Origin: Nisaea sediminum
GTDB taxonomy: Bacteria > Pseudomonadota > Alphaproteobacteria > Thalassobaculales > Thalassobaculaceae
Reading direction: 5' to 3'
NCBI RefSeq assembly: GCF_014904705.1
Contig: NZ_JACZCQ010000002.1
Location: 124,001 to 188,000 of the forward strand
DNA length: 64,000 nucleotides
The position numbers and the translations under genes are program-made. Numbering within the stretch: position 1 is the stretch's first letter; every line of letters starts with the position of its first letter. The notes beneath the pieces are model-generated. The model saw nothing but the letters and a program-made list of their open reading frames with translations, made no database searches and had not been told where the DNA came from. Shown here in pieces: positions 52,071-59,937 of this stretch.

Positions 52071-53963
52071 TTAGCTTGCTTCTTCCAGCGCGGATTCCGC
52101 TTCGAGCCACTCGGCCTCGACGCTTTCGATTTCCCGGTCCACGGCTTCCTTCTTCAGGATCACCTGCTTAAGATCCGCCGTCGGGCCTTCGTAGATTTTA
52201 GGATCGGCGAGCTGCTGTTCGAGCTTCGCCTTGCGTTCCGCGAGCTTCTCCAGCTTCTTCTCCGCCTCGCGGATCTTCTTGCGGATATCGGCCGTCTGCC
52301 GGCGACGTTCCGCGGAGTCCTGCCGGGCTTGCTTGCGGTCGTTTTTCTTCTCCGCCTCCTGGCCGGCATTTCCCGCACGTGCCGCACGCTCCTCCTGGCG
52401 CAGCCAGTCACGATAGCCGTCGAGATCCCCGTCGTATGGCTTCACGGTCCCGTTCGCGACCAGCCAGAGCCGGTCCACGGTAAGTTCGAGCAAACGTCGG
52501 TCGTGGCTGATCAGGATCACAGCGCCGGTATAGTCGTTCAGCGCCTGCACCAGCGCGTCGCGCGCGTCGATATCGAGATGGTTCGTCGGCTCGTCGAGAA
52601 TCAGGATATGCGGGCTGTCATAGGTGATGAGCGCCAGCGTCAGCCGCGCCTTCTCGCCGCCCGAGAGATGCTTCGCCTTTGTCGTCTGCTTGTCCTGCAC
52701 CAGCCCGACACCGCCGAGGCGCGCCCGAACCCTGTCCGCAGGCGCGTCCGGCATCAGCCGCGCCATCTGCTCGGCCGCCGTCGCCTCCGGATCCAGATCC
52801 TCGATCTGGTGCTGGGCGAAGAATCCGACCCGTAGCTTCGCGGTCCGATGCTCTTCGCCGTCGAACTTGGGAAGCCGTCCGGCGATCAGCTTCGCCAGGG
52901 TCGACTTGCCGTTGCCGTTGCGCCCAAGCAGACCGATCCGGTCGTCGCCGTCGATCCGGAACCCGAGCCCCTTCAGGATAGGTTTTCCGGCCTCGTATCC
53001 CACGCTTCCATTGTCGAAGGTCACCAGCGGCGGCGGCAGTTCCTCCGGGTTCGGAAAGGAAAAGCGCGTGGTCGGCTCGTTCACCGCATCCGGCAGCTTT
53101 TCCATCTTCTCGAGCGCCTTGATCCGGCTCTGCGCCTGACGGGCCTTTGACGCCTTGTAGCGGAAGCGCTCGATGAAGGATTCCATGTGCTTGCGCTGGG
53201 CGCTCTGCTTGGCGCGCTGCGCCTCGATCTGCGCCAACCGCTCCTCGCGGGTCTTCTCGAACCGGTCGTAACCACCCTGATAAAGCGTCAGCTTCAGGTT
53301 CTCGAGATGCAGGATCGCGTCGACGGCCTTGTTCAGCAGTCCGCGGTCATGGCTGACGATGACCAGGGTCTTCGGGTATTTCGCGAGATAGGATTCCAGC
53401 CAGACCGTGGCTTCGAGATCCAGGTGGTTGGTCGGCTCATCGAGCAGCAGGATTTCCGGCTCCGCGAACAGAACCGCGGCGAGCGCGACGCGCATCCGCC
53501 ATCCGCCTGAGAAACTCGACATCGCCGCCGACTGCATTGCATCGTCGAAACCAAGTCCGGCCAGGATCGCCGCCGCGCGTGCCGGCGCCGCATGGGCGCC
53601 GATATCGGCGAGCCGGGTCTGCACCTCGGCGATCCGCATCGGGTCTTCCGTGGTCTCGGCCTCATGCAGCAGCCGCTCGCGTTCCTTGTCCGCGCGAAGC
53701 ACGACCTCGAGTGGCGTGTCCGGTCCGCTCGGCGCTTCCTGGCTGACCATGCCGATCGGGTCCTCGACCCCGCGTCCGCCGCTGACGAGGATCTCGCCGC
53801 CGTCCGGATGGTATTCGTCGGTCAGTAGCTTCAGGAGCGTCGACTTGCCCGTGCCGTTCCGCCCGACGAGCCCGACCTTGTGGCCGTCGGGAATCGTGGC
53901 CGAGGCCGCTTCGAACAGGGTGCGGCCGGCAATGCGGAACGTCATGTCGGTTATCTGGATCAT
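52071..53963 (-). CDS. ABC-F family ATPase (YheS/Uup-like)
   Basis: A soluble protein with two ABC domains and no membrane part, 630 residues; ABC-F proteins act on ribosomes. Domain 1: GLVGRNGTGKSTLLKLL and MSSFSGGWRMRVALAAVLFAEPEILLLDEPTNHLDLEA; the linker (about 230-310) is the P-site tRNA interaction motif, with RYKASKARQAQSRIKALEKME. Domain 2: GLLGRNGNGKSTLAKLI and HLSGGEKARLTLALITYDSPHILILDEPTNHLDI. The C-terminal coiled coil (EKKNDRKQARQ..., about 540-625) resembles YheS and Uup. ATG 53963 starts the conserved MIQITDMTFRIAGR; the frame upstream is not related. Confidence 0.93.
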   Translation of the reverse strand: MIQITDMTFRIAGRTLFEAASATIPDGHKVGLVGRNGTGKSTLLKLLTDEYHPDGGEILVSGGRGVEDPIGMVSQEAPSGPDTPLEVVLRADKERERLLHEAETTEDPMRIAEVQTRLADIGAHAAPARAAAILAGLGFDDAMQSAAMSSFSGGWRMRVALAAVLFAEPEILLLDEPTNHLDLEATVWLESYLAKYPKTLVIVSHDRGLLNKAVDAILHLENLKLTLYQGGYDRFEKTREERLAQIEAQRAKQSAQRKHMESFIERFRYKASKARQAQSRIKALEKMEKLPDAVNEPTTRFSFPNPEELPPPLVTFDNGSVGYEAGKPILKGLGFRIDGDDRIGLLGRNGNGKSTLAKLIAGRLPKFDGEEHRTAKLRVGFFAQHQIEDLDPEATAAEQMARLMPDAPADRVRARLGGVGLVQDKQTTKAKHLSGGEKARLTLALITYDSPHILILDEPTNHLDIDARDALVQALNDYTGAVILISHDRRLLELTVDRLWLVANGTVKPYDGDLDGYRDWLRQEERAARAGNAGQEAEKKNDRKQARQDSAERRRQTADIRKKIREAEKKLEKLAERKAKLEQQLADPKIYEGPTADLKQVILKKEAVDREIESVEAEWLEAESALEEAS

Positions 53964-54071
53964 GGCACGCCTGATAGCACTTGCCTCGATGGACGCCAAT
54001 CCCGCGCGAGCAGGCTTGCAAAAACAGCGGGAGCGGTAGAGGGTCGAAGGCAACAAAAGGTTCCCTCCCCC

Positions 54072-55055
54072 GTGTCTTCAAAAAAAGAAACCATCGTCGT
54101 CGGCGCTCAGCCGCTCAGCCCTTCCGCGACGCCGCTTCCTGTAAAGCCGGCCGAAGCCGAGACCGCTCCAAGGCTCGGATGGATGTACGGGGCAGCCTGC
54201 ATGACCGGCGGCATTGGGCTCGTGACCCTGAATGACGGCATCGCAAAATGGCTGACGGCGGAATATCCGGTCGGGCAGGTCATCGCGTTGCGCGGTGTTC
54301 TCTTGCTGATCCTGCTGTTCGGCTTCGCCTTCACGACGGGACGGCGCGCCCAGTTGCGGGTGACCCGCTGGGATCTCCAGCTCACCCGCGCCTTCATCAT
54401 CGTCGGCAGCACCTACAGCTTTATCTGGGCCCTGAAGCTGATGGCCATCGCGGACGCGACGGCGATCGCCTTCGCAGGTCCCATCGTGACCGCGGCCCTG
54501 GTCGTGCCGCTCCTCGGAGAGCAGGTCGGCTGGCGCCGCTGGACGGCGATCCTGGTCGGCTTCTGCGGCGTGCTCATCATGGTGAAACCGACACCGGCGA
54601 CCTTCTCCACGGTGGCGCTCCTGCCCCTGCTGGCAACCGTGCTCGGCTCCTTCCGCGACATCGTCACCCGCAAGATGCACAAGACGGAAACCACCTTCTC
54701 CATGCTGGCGGTCGGCATGACCCTGGTCACGCTCTCGGGCTTCGCCAGCCTGGCCTTCGACGAGTGGAAGCCGGTCGGATGGGAGGAGGCCGGATTGCTG
54801 GCGGTCAGCAGCCTCTTCGTCGGCGCCGCCCAGTTCCTGATGATCGAGTCGTTCCGCTACAGCGAGGCCGGCTTCGTGACGCCGTTCAAATATACCAGCA
54901 TCGTCTGGGCGGTTCTGATCGGCTTTGTCGTCTGGGGAAATATCCCGGATCTCTGGATCGTCAGCGGAACGGTGCTGGTGATCGGCAGCGGGCTCTACAT
55001 CCTGCACCGCGAGCGGGTGCGCCGTGCCGAGGAAGCCGCGCGGTCAGACGGCTAG
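54072..55055 (+). CDS. EamA/DMT-family transporter
   Basis: A 327-residue inner-membrane carrier with ten predicted helices in two EamA repeats. Repeat 1: MTGGIGLVTLNDGIAKWLTAEYPVGQVIALRGVLLLILL; the end of repeat 1 is ATAIAFAGPIVTAALVVPLLGEQVGWRRWTAILVGFCGVLIMVKP. Repeat 2 ends SEAGFVTPFKYTSIVWAVLIGFVVWGN. The likely start is GTG at 54072 (MSSKKETIVVGAQ); an in-frame upstream extension lies in the ABC-F gene on the other strand. Substrate unknown. Its stop overlaps the HTH gene by 12 bases, tail to tail. Confidence 0.88.
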   Translation: MSSKKETIVVGAQPLSPSATPLPVKPAEAETAPRLGWMYGAACMTGGIGLVTLNDGIAKWLTAEYPVGQVIALRGVLLLILLFGFAFTTGRRAQLRVTRWDLQLTRAFIIVGSTYSFIWALKLMAIADATAIAFAGPIVTAALVVPLLGEQVGWRRWTAILVGFCGVLIMVKPTPATFSTVALLPLLATVLGSFRDIVTRKMHKTETTFSMLAVGMTLVTLSGFASLAFDEWKPVGWEEAGLLAVSSLFVGAAQFLMIESFRYSEAGFVTPFKYTSIVWAVLIGFVVWGNIPDLWIVSGTVLVIGSGLYILHRERVRRAEEAARSDG

Positions 55056-55289
55056 CTCACTGGCCTTTTTTGATATCCGCTTCGGCGCCACGAACCTGAA
55101 TTCCCGCACCCCGGCAGACAGGGCATAGCAAGCGAGTTCGACCGCTTTCGGGATATCCAGCGGCTCGCCGTCGCGTTCGCCCTTTTCGTAATACTGGATC
55201 ATGCGCCGTTTCAGCCCGAGGGCTTCGGCCATTTCCTTCTGCGACAGCTTCAGGAACTTGCGCAGTTTCTTGAACTCACCGGACGTCAT
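55044..55289 (-). CDS. Small XRE-type helix-turn-helix regulator
   Basis: An 81-residue DNA-binding protein. The HTH is FKKLRKFLKLSQKEMAEALGLKRRMIQYYEKGER (residues 6-40): the helix-turn-helix with Q12-like SQKEMAEALGL and the recognition helix KRRMIQYYEKG. The C-terminal half (DIPKAVELACYALSAGVREFRF) probably dimerises. A strong AGGAGG precedes the ATG, and a palindromic operator covering the -10 box lies 13 bases upstream, so autorepression is likely. Such short XRE proteins are common as antitoxins or phage-type regulators, but no toxin gene is adjacent. Confidence 0.88.
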   Translation of the reverse strand: MTSGEFKKLRKFLKLSQKEMAEALGLKRRMIQYYEKGERDGEPLDIPKAVELACYALSAGVREFRFVAPKRISKKASELAV

Positions 55290-55302
55290 GCCGCCTCCTT
55301 GG

Positions 55303-55323
55303 AAAGCGCATTATATGCGCTTT
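55303..55323 (-). promoter_or_regulatory. 21-bp operator palindrome with embedded -10 box of the HTH gene
   Basis: Perfect 9-bp arms, AAAGCGCAT and ATGCGCTTT, flank three bases. Read on the minus strand, the centre contains a perfect TATAAT (55310-55315). AGGAGG and the start codon follow within about 20 bases. The position means a bound dimer would block the promoter of the HTH gene itself. A -35 is not clear (TTTCCT, 16 bases up). Confidence 0.75.
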
Positions 55324-55373
55324 TCGACGGGAGGAAACTGTCATTCGAGTGCCGCCGGGATTGCTCCAGACGC

Positions 55374-57443
55374 TCAGGTCTCGGCCGGATTCCGAACCGT
55401 CGCCGGCCTCAGCGCTTCGGAATACGTTCGATAAAACTGCCGGAGAGCCGGGTTATCGGCCGCAAGATCGAGAGCCAGGCTCCGTGCCTCCTTCCCTTCG
55501 CCTCGCCGGCAATGATCGAGAAACGACGAATGCTTCTTTTGCAGCCGCTTAAAATTCGCCGTCGCTGCGAGTGCCGGTCCGCCCATCACGGCAAATATGT
55601 TCGCTGCACGGCTCCGCCCTTTGACCGTCACCGGCGCCAGCTCCAGAGCCGCCAGTCCCGGCGCATGGGCCAGCGTCTCCTCGCTAACGATCAGATCCGC
55701 GCCGAAAACCTTGCACTGGGATTCCAGACGCGAGGCCAGGTTCACCGTGTCGCCGATGGCCGTATAGTTGAAACGCCGGTCCGATCCCATGTTGCCGACG
55801 ATGGCCTTGCCCGTATGAATGCCTATTCCGACGCGAAAGGCATCGTCCCCGCCGTCCGCTTTCCGCTCCGTATTTAGTTTGCGAACCGCCTCGAGCATCT
55901 CCAGCGCCGCGGAGACCGCGTTACGTGCGTGATCCGGATCGGCGATCGGCGCATTCCAGAATGCCATCACGGCGTCGCCCATATATTTGTCGACTGTCCC
56001 GCCATGTTTCAGCACCGGCTCGGTCAGAACAGACAATAACCGGTTCAGGAGTCGCACGAGCTCTTCCGGCCGGTCGGACATGCGCTCGGAAAAGGCGGTG
56101 AATCCGCGCATGTCGCAGAACAGGACGGTCAGTTCTCGAACCTCGCCGCCGAGATGGAGCTGCCCCGGATCGCGCATGATACGTTCCACCATTTCCGGAG
56201 CCAGATACTGCCGGAAGGCCCTGTGAATCCCGAAACGCTGGGCCCGCTCGCGAAGAAAACGTATGGGAAAGACCAGTAGCGTGCCGGTGAACCCGCCGAC
56301 GACCGGGGCTGCGGGTGGCAGCCATATGGCACCGGACAGCAAGACGCAGGAAAGCCCGAAGATCAGGGCCGCGCCCATGGCGCCGAGTGGCAGAGACAGG
56401 GCCGGCGAAAGCGCCATCGCGGCCAGGACGCCAAAGCCGCTGGCAAGGCCGGTCAGGAGCGCGACGAAAGGCCAGTCAACCGTGTGGATCACCTCCCCGG
56501 AAAGCACGCTTTCCGCCGCAAGCGCATGCAGCAGAACACCGGGAACGCTCTCCGGGGAAATCGATGTGCGCAAGGCTGTCAGGCTGCAGCCTGCTGCGGT
56601 GGCGGCTTCGCCGGAAGATCGCTCCGGGAGTCGGACGAAACGGTTCGAGGATCGCTTGCGGTCTTCCTCGTCGAGCCAGCTTCCCACGAAGACGACGCGG
56701 CCGGCGAAAGCTGCACGGACAGCGGCCGAATCCGTACGGGAGCAAGCAAGAAGGTCCGAGAACGCATAAACCGGAAGTGCGAACGCCCGATCCCAGCCGG
56801 CGAGCATGATATCCGGCGGTACCCGGTGGCCCGCATTCGCGAGGGTCGCGGCAACAAGACCGGGCACGATCTCTCCGTTTTCGAGCCGCGTTCCGGACCT
56901 GACCTGGCGATAGGCGCCATCCGGTTCGGGCATGAGTTCCATCGCGCCGAGTGCGTTCCGGTCGAAGCCGAGCGCGGCGACGAAGGGATCCGCGGGCAGA
57001 GAATTCGAGGAGCGCCCGAGCACCACTCTCCCCCGTCCGTCGTAGAGAGCCCGGAGAAGGGGCCGGTCATGATCCGGCTTCCAGCGATTGCCCGAGTAGC
57101 TGAGCAGAATGTCGAACGCGACGGCGTCGGTTCCCGCAGCAAGGAGTGCTTCGAGCGCTTCCGCGAGAACGGGCTGCATGAGTGCTCGCGGGATTTTCGA
57201 GAGTGCCCCGGATGAGAGACTTTCCGCGTCGATCGCGACCACCGCCGTCCGCGTATCCGGTTGGGCGGCCGGGTCCGCGTTCAGCATGACAGCCAGATCG
57301 AAAAGCAGCCCGTTGCCCCATTCGAACCTGCCGACAAGGCCGCCGAACAAGCCTCCAATCAGGACGGCCGCGAACACGAGTCGTCGAATGGCCGGCCGGT
57401 CTTGTTTCAGGGGAGACAGGCGGAAGTTCTGTTCATTCGACAC
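55374..57443 (-). CDS. CHASE2-domain adenylate cyclase (class III)
   Basis: A 689-residue membrane sensor. A first helix (about 20-40) is followed by a periplasmic CHASE2 domain (about 45-330: VVAIDAESLSS, AVAFDILLSYSGNRWKPDHDRPL, VVFVGSWLDEEDRKR), three membrane helices (about 335-400) and a class III cyclase domain (about 435-625). The first metal Asp is at about 444 (LFCDMRGFT) and the second in DKYMGDAVMAFW; the lysine there favours ATP. TAIGDTVNLASRLE supplies the transition-state Asn and Arg. So cAMP synthesis in response to a periplasmic signal is expected. It overlaps the FecR-like gene by 11 bases and is transcribed after it. Confidence 0.92.
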   Translation of the reverse strand: MSNEQNFRLSPLKQDRPAIRRLVFAAVLIGGLFGGLVGRFEWGNGLLFDLAVMLNADPAAQPDTRTAVVAIDAESLSSGALSKIPRALMQPVLAEALEALLAAGTDAVAFDILLSYSGNRWKPDHDRPLLRALYDGRGRVVLGRSSNSLPADPFVAALGFDRNALGAMELMPEPDGAYRQVRSGTRLENGEIVPGLVAATLANAGHRVPPDIMLAGWDRAFALPVYAFSDLLACSRTDSAAVRAAFAGRVVFVGSWLDEEDRKRSSNRFVRLPERSSGEAATAAGCSLTALRTSISPESVPGVLLHALAAESVLSGEVIHTVDWPFVALLTGLASGFGVLAAMALSPALSLPLGAMGAALIFGLSCVLLSGAIWLPPAAPVVGGFTGTLLVFPIRFLRERAQRFGIHRAFRQYLAPEMVERIMRDPGQLHLGGEVRELTVLFCDMRGFTAFSERMSDRPEELVRLLNRLLSVLTEPVLKHGGTVDKYMGDAVMAFWNAPIADPDHARNAVSAALEMLEAVRKLNTERKADGGDDAFRVGIGIHTGKAIVGNMGSDRRFNYTAIGDTVNLASRLESQCKVFGADLIVSEETLAHAPGLAALELAPVTVKGRSRAANIFAVMGGPALAATANFKRLQKKHSSFLDHCRRGEGKEARSLALDLAADNPALRQFYRTYSEALRPATVRNPAET

Positions 57444-58107
57444 GTATCACCGCAAGGTTGCCGTGCGTAAGCGAGGAAATGACCGCTATCCGCAGGGCGC
57501 TCAAGCCGGATCGTTTCCGGAGTTCGAGTCTAAATTCCTCTCCCTCGTGCAGGTTCGCGGCAAGAGACGAAATATCGACGGTGTGATCGAGGAGTTCGAT
57601 GGATTCCGGCGCGCCACTCCCCTTTCGAATTAAATCCGCGCGAACGATTTCGGGAGCGCCGGGGCCGGTGACGATCAGGGTCGCCTTGGGTGAAAGCCTG
57701 AGAATGTCATCCCCTCGGAAAAGAACGCCGCCCACATCCTGGGACGCGTCAGGCTCCCCGGTCTTGGGACACCCTCTCGCCGTGCGCGCGACAATATCTC
57801 CCCCGACGATGCGATAGCTCCCGGCGCGCAGGGTGAGAAGACCGCTCTCGACCGTGACTTCCTCGCAGCGCCGGTAATGCAGGAAGGTCACGCGTGTCCC
57901 GGTATCGAGCTGCAACTCCATGCCGTCTGCGATTTCAGAGAAGGCGGCAAGTTTCTGATCCGCCACCTTTCCCTCAACGCTGACCAGAAGGGCAACGGGT
58001 TCCGCCCTGGCAAGGGACGGCGCCAGAATGAGCTGGAGCATTAGGCCGAGCATCACGGCGGCCTGAAGGCATTTAGTATTCAGGAACAATGGCCCGCGCT
58101 CGGACAT
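57433..58107 (-). CDS. Secreted FecR-like domain protein
   Basis: A 224-residue exported protein. The signal peptide is long (hydrophobic LQAAVMLGLMLQLILAPSLARA, mature part from AEPVALLV). The mature N-terminus, LLVSVEGKVADQKLAAFSEIADGMELQLDTGTRVTFLHYRRCEEVTVESGLLTLRAGSYRIV in parts, looks like a FecR-type sandwich that elsewhere occurs with CHASE2 cyclases. The rest is unknown, with a beta-rich C-terminus. The ATG at 58107 has GGAGG 6 bases before it, so I prefer it to 58143. It is first in a two-gene unit with the cyclase and divergent from the caspase gene. Confidence 0.75.
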   Translation of the reverse strand: MSERGPLFLNTKCLQAAVMLGLMLQLILAPSLARAEPVALLVSVEGKVADQKLAAFSEIADGMELQLDTGTRVTFLHYRRCEEVTVESGLLTLRAGSYRIVGGDIVARTARGCPKTGEPDASQDVGGVLFRGDDILRLSPKATLIVTGPGAPEIVRADLIRKGSGAPESIELLDHTVDISSLAANLHEGEEFRLELRKRSGLSALRIAVISSLTHGNLAVIRVE

Positions 58108-58175
58108 CCCGTGCCTCCGCAACAAACCCGGATCACGCTGCAACGAAGCTTTCGCAAAACCCGAGTCTTGTTATG

Positions 58176-58181
58176 TATAAT
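58176..58181 (+). promoter_or_regulatory. TATAAT box in the divergent FecR-like/caspase gap
   Basis: A perfect TATAAT stands on the plus strand about 100 bases before the caspase gene. The complementary strand offers an overlapping TATTAT (with TGGTCA 16 bases upstream) for the FecR-cyclase genes. The -35 on the plus strand is poor. One AT-rich spot may therefore serve both promoters. Confidence 0.35.
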
Positions 58182-58276
58182 AGCACCGGAATGCGGATTG
58201 ACCACAGATGATGGAAAACCGCGTCAGTTTTCCGAGCAGGACGCGCCGGCTCGGTCTGCACCCCGGGAGGTACCTC

Positions 58277-59860
58277 ATGTCCCGTATACGCAGTTTTCGT
58301 CTTGTCCCGCTTCTACTCGCATTTCTGGTGGCGATGACGCTTCGGCCCGGCGTGGCGCCTGCCGCGACGAACGGAAAAGCCTTCGCCCTCATCATCGGGA
58401 TCGATGCCTATGACAGAGGCTGGCCACGATTGCGCAATGCGGTCAGCGACGCTAAGGCGGTAGCCGACACCCTCGGTACACTCGGGTTCGAAGTCGAGCT
58501 TCGCACGAACGTCACCGGCGAGGAGCTGCACCGTCTTCTCCTTGAATTCTTCGTTATCAAGGGCGCGGATCCCGAGGCCCGGCTTCTGCTATGGTATGCG
58601 GGGCATGGCGAGACGATCGATGGCGAGGGATACCTCGTCCCGCGCGACGCGCCGATCTCGGCCAAGCCGCAATTCCTCCTTGCAGCAACCCCTGTCCGGA
58701 TGCTCGGGTCCTACGTCCGCCTTGCACAGGCCCGCCACGTCCTCGCCATCTTCGATTCCTGCTTCGCCGGAACGATCTTCGAGTCCCGAAGCGCTCCGGC
58801 GGCGCAAACAATCGCCCGGATGAGCGAGCCGGTTCGAGAGTTCCTCACCTCCGGCGATGCGGGCCAGAGAGTGCGCGACGACGGCAGCTTCCGGGATTAT
58901 TTCCTGCGTGGAATTACGGGCGAGATCGCCGCGGATTTCAATAGCGACGGCTATGTCACAGGTGCGGAACTGGGACTCTACATGTCGCAGAAGATCACCG
59001 AACTGACCGGCTCGGCACAAACACCGCAATATGGAAAACTCCACGACATTCGCTTCAACCGGGGCGATTTCGCTTTTGCCGTCGGCGGTGCGTCGATCGG
59101 ATCTGATTCCCCATCTCGCCGGGACCAGGACGGGCTGTTCTGGGACTCTGTCAGATGGAGCATGCATGCGGCGGAATACGAAGCCTATCTGCAGCAATTC
59201 CCGGACGGAATGTTCGCAGCACTCGCGAAGGAGCGCCTGTCCAGGCTCCGCGCAGGCGAGCCTTTGGTCGGCGACACCATCCCCGGACTCTGGCCACTGG
59301 ATCAGTCGATGGTGATCGCCGGAAGCGCGCCGGTAAATATCCGTGGCTGGCCAAATCAGAATGCGCCGTTGCTCAAGGAGATCCGTCCCGGTACAGATGT
59401 CACGGTGACCGGCAAGACGACGAATGGCGAATGGTTCCAGACGATTCTGCAGGATGGCCGGACCGGATACCTGCTCGGAACCTATCTCGTGGACAAGACA
59501 GAAACCGCACCGGCGGGTCCGGGCCACGCCCTGCAGGCGACCTTCGGTCCGCCGGTAAACGAGACGGTCACCATCCGCTTCAATCCGCGGCAACCTGAAA
59601 TCCGGCACACGGCCTATCTCAAGAGCGGCGCAATCGCGTGGTTCGACGGCGATATCTATGCGGATGAGATGGCGCTTTCGATCTTTGTCGATTCACCCGA
59701 CTATCACAGTGTTGCCCCGACCTTCAGGCATGTCTTCAATACAGCGGTCCCCAATTCCGTGACGCTGGAGAATCTGACACCTGAAGCCGGCCGCGCATGG
59801 GCGGACATGAACATCGAGTACAAGACGCTAAACGTCCAGGTCGCCGTGACGATCCGGTAA
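58277..59860 (+). CDS. Exported caspase-family (C14) protease with EF-hand-like loop and SH3b domain
   Basis: A 527-residue protein. Signal peptide MSRIRSFRLVPLLLAFLVAM to AATNG; then a caspase (orthocaspase/metacaspase-like) domain (about 33-260). It has FALIIGIDAYDRGWPRLRNAVSDAKAVAD, the catalytic histidine H110 in LLLWYAGHGE and the catalytic cysteine C162 in AIFDSCFAGTIF. At residues 220-231 DFNSDGYVTGAE fits the calcium-binding EF-hand loop. An SH3b domain (about 350-410: VNIRGWPNQNAPLLKEIRPGTDVTVTG) and a beta-rich C-terminus follow. Expected to act in the periplasm. ATG 58277 has GGGAGG 7 bases upstream. It is divergent from the FecR-cyclase pair. Confidence 0.9.
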   Translation: MSRIRSFRLVPLLLAFLVAMTLRPGVAPAATNGKAFALIIGIDAYDRGWPRLRNAVSDAKAVADTLGTLGFEVELRTNVTGEELHRLLLEFFVIKGADPEARLLLWYAGHGETIDGEGYLVPRDAPISAKPQFLLAATPVRMLGSYVRLAQARHVLAIFDSCFAGTIFESRSAPAAQTIARMSEPVREFLTSGDAGQRVRDDGSFRDYFLRGITGEIAADFNSDGYVTGAELGLYMSQKITELTGSAQTPQYGKLHDIRFNRGDFAFAVGGASIGSDSPSRRDQDGLFWDSVRWSMHAAEYEAYLQQFPDGMFAALAKERLSRLRAGEPLVGDTIPGLWPLDQSMVIAGSAPVNIRGWPNQNAPLLKEIRPGTDVTVTGKTTNGEWFQTILQDGRTGYLLGTYLVDKTETAPAGPGHALQATFGPPVNETVTIRFNPRQPEIRHTAYLKSGAIAWFDGDIYADEMALSIFVDSPDYHSVAPTFRHVFNTAVPNSVTLENLTPEAGRAWADMNIEYKTLNVQVAVTIR

Positions 59861-59903
59861 GCCCGGATTTAGCCGCCGCTCAACCTCTCCTGCGGAAGGG
59901 AAT

Positions 59904-59926
59904 GGAGGGGCACGGAGCGCCCCTCC
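59904..59926. terminator. Hairpin between caspase and porin genes
   Basis: GGAGGGGC pairs with GCCCCTCC (8 bp) between the two convergent genes. There is no U run, so it is only a possible bidirectional terminator. Confidence 0.45.
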
Positions 59927-59937
59927 GGATCGATGGA

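Noticed and set aside
55044-55289. An antitoxin partner for the small HTH gene
   Set aside because: Neighbours are an EamA transporter and an adenylate cyclase; no small toxin-like gene lies on either side.
58277-59860. A CRISPR-associated or toxin-antitoxin role for the caspase locus
   Set aside because: No CRISPR repeats, Cas genes (including gRAMP or TPR-CHAT partners) or small antitoxin gene are present; the signal peptide places the protease outside the cytoplasm.
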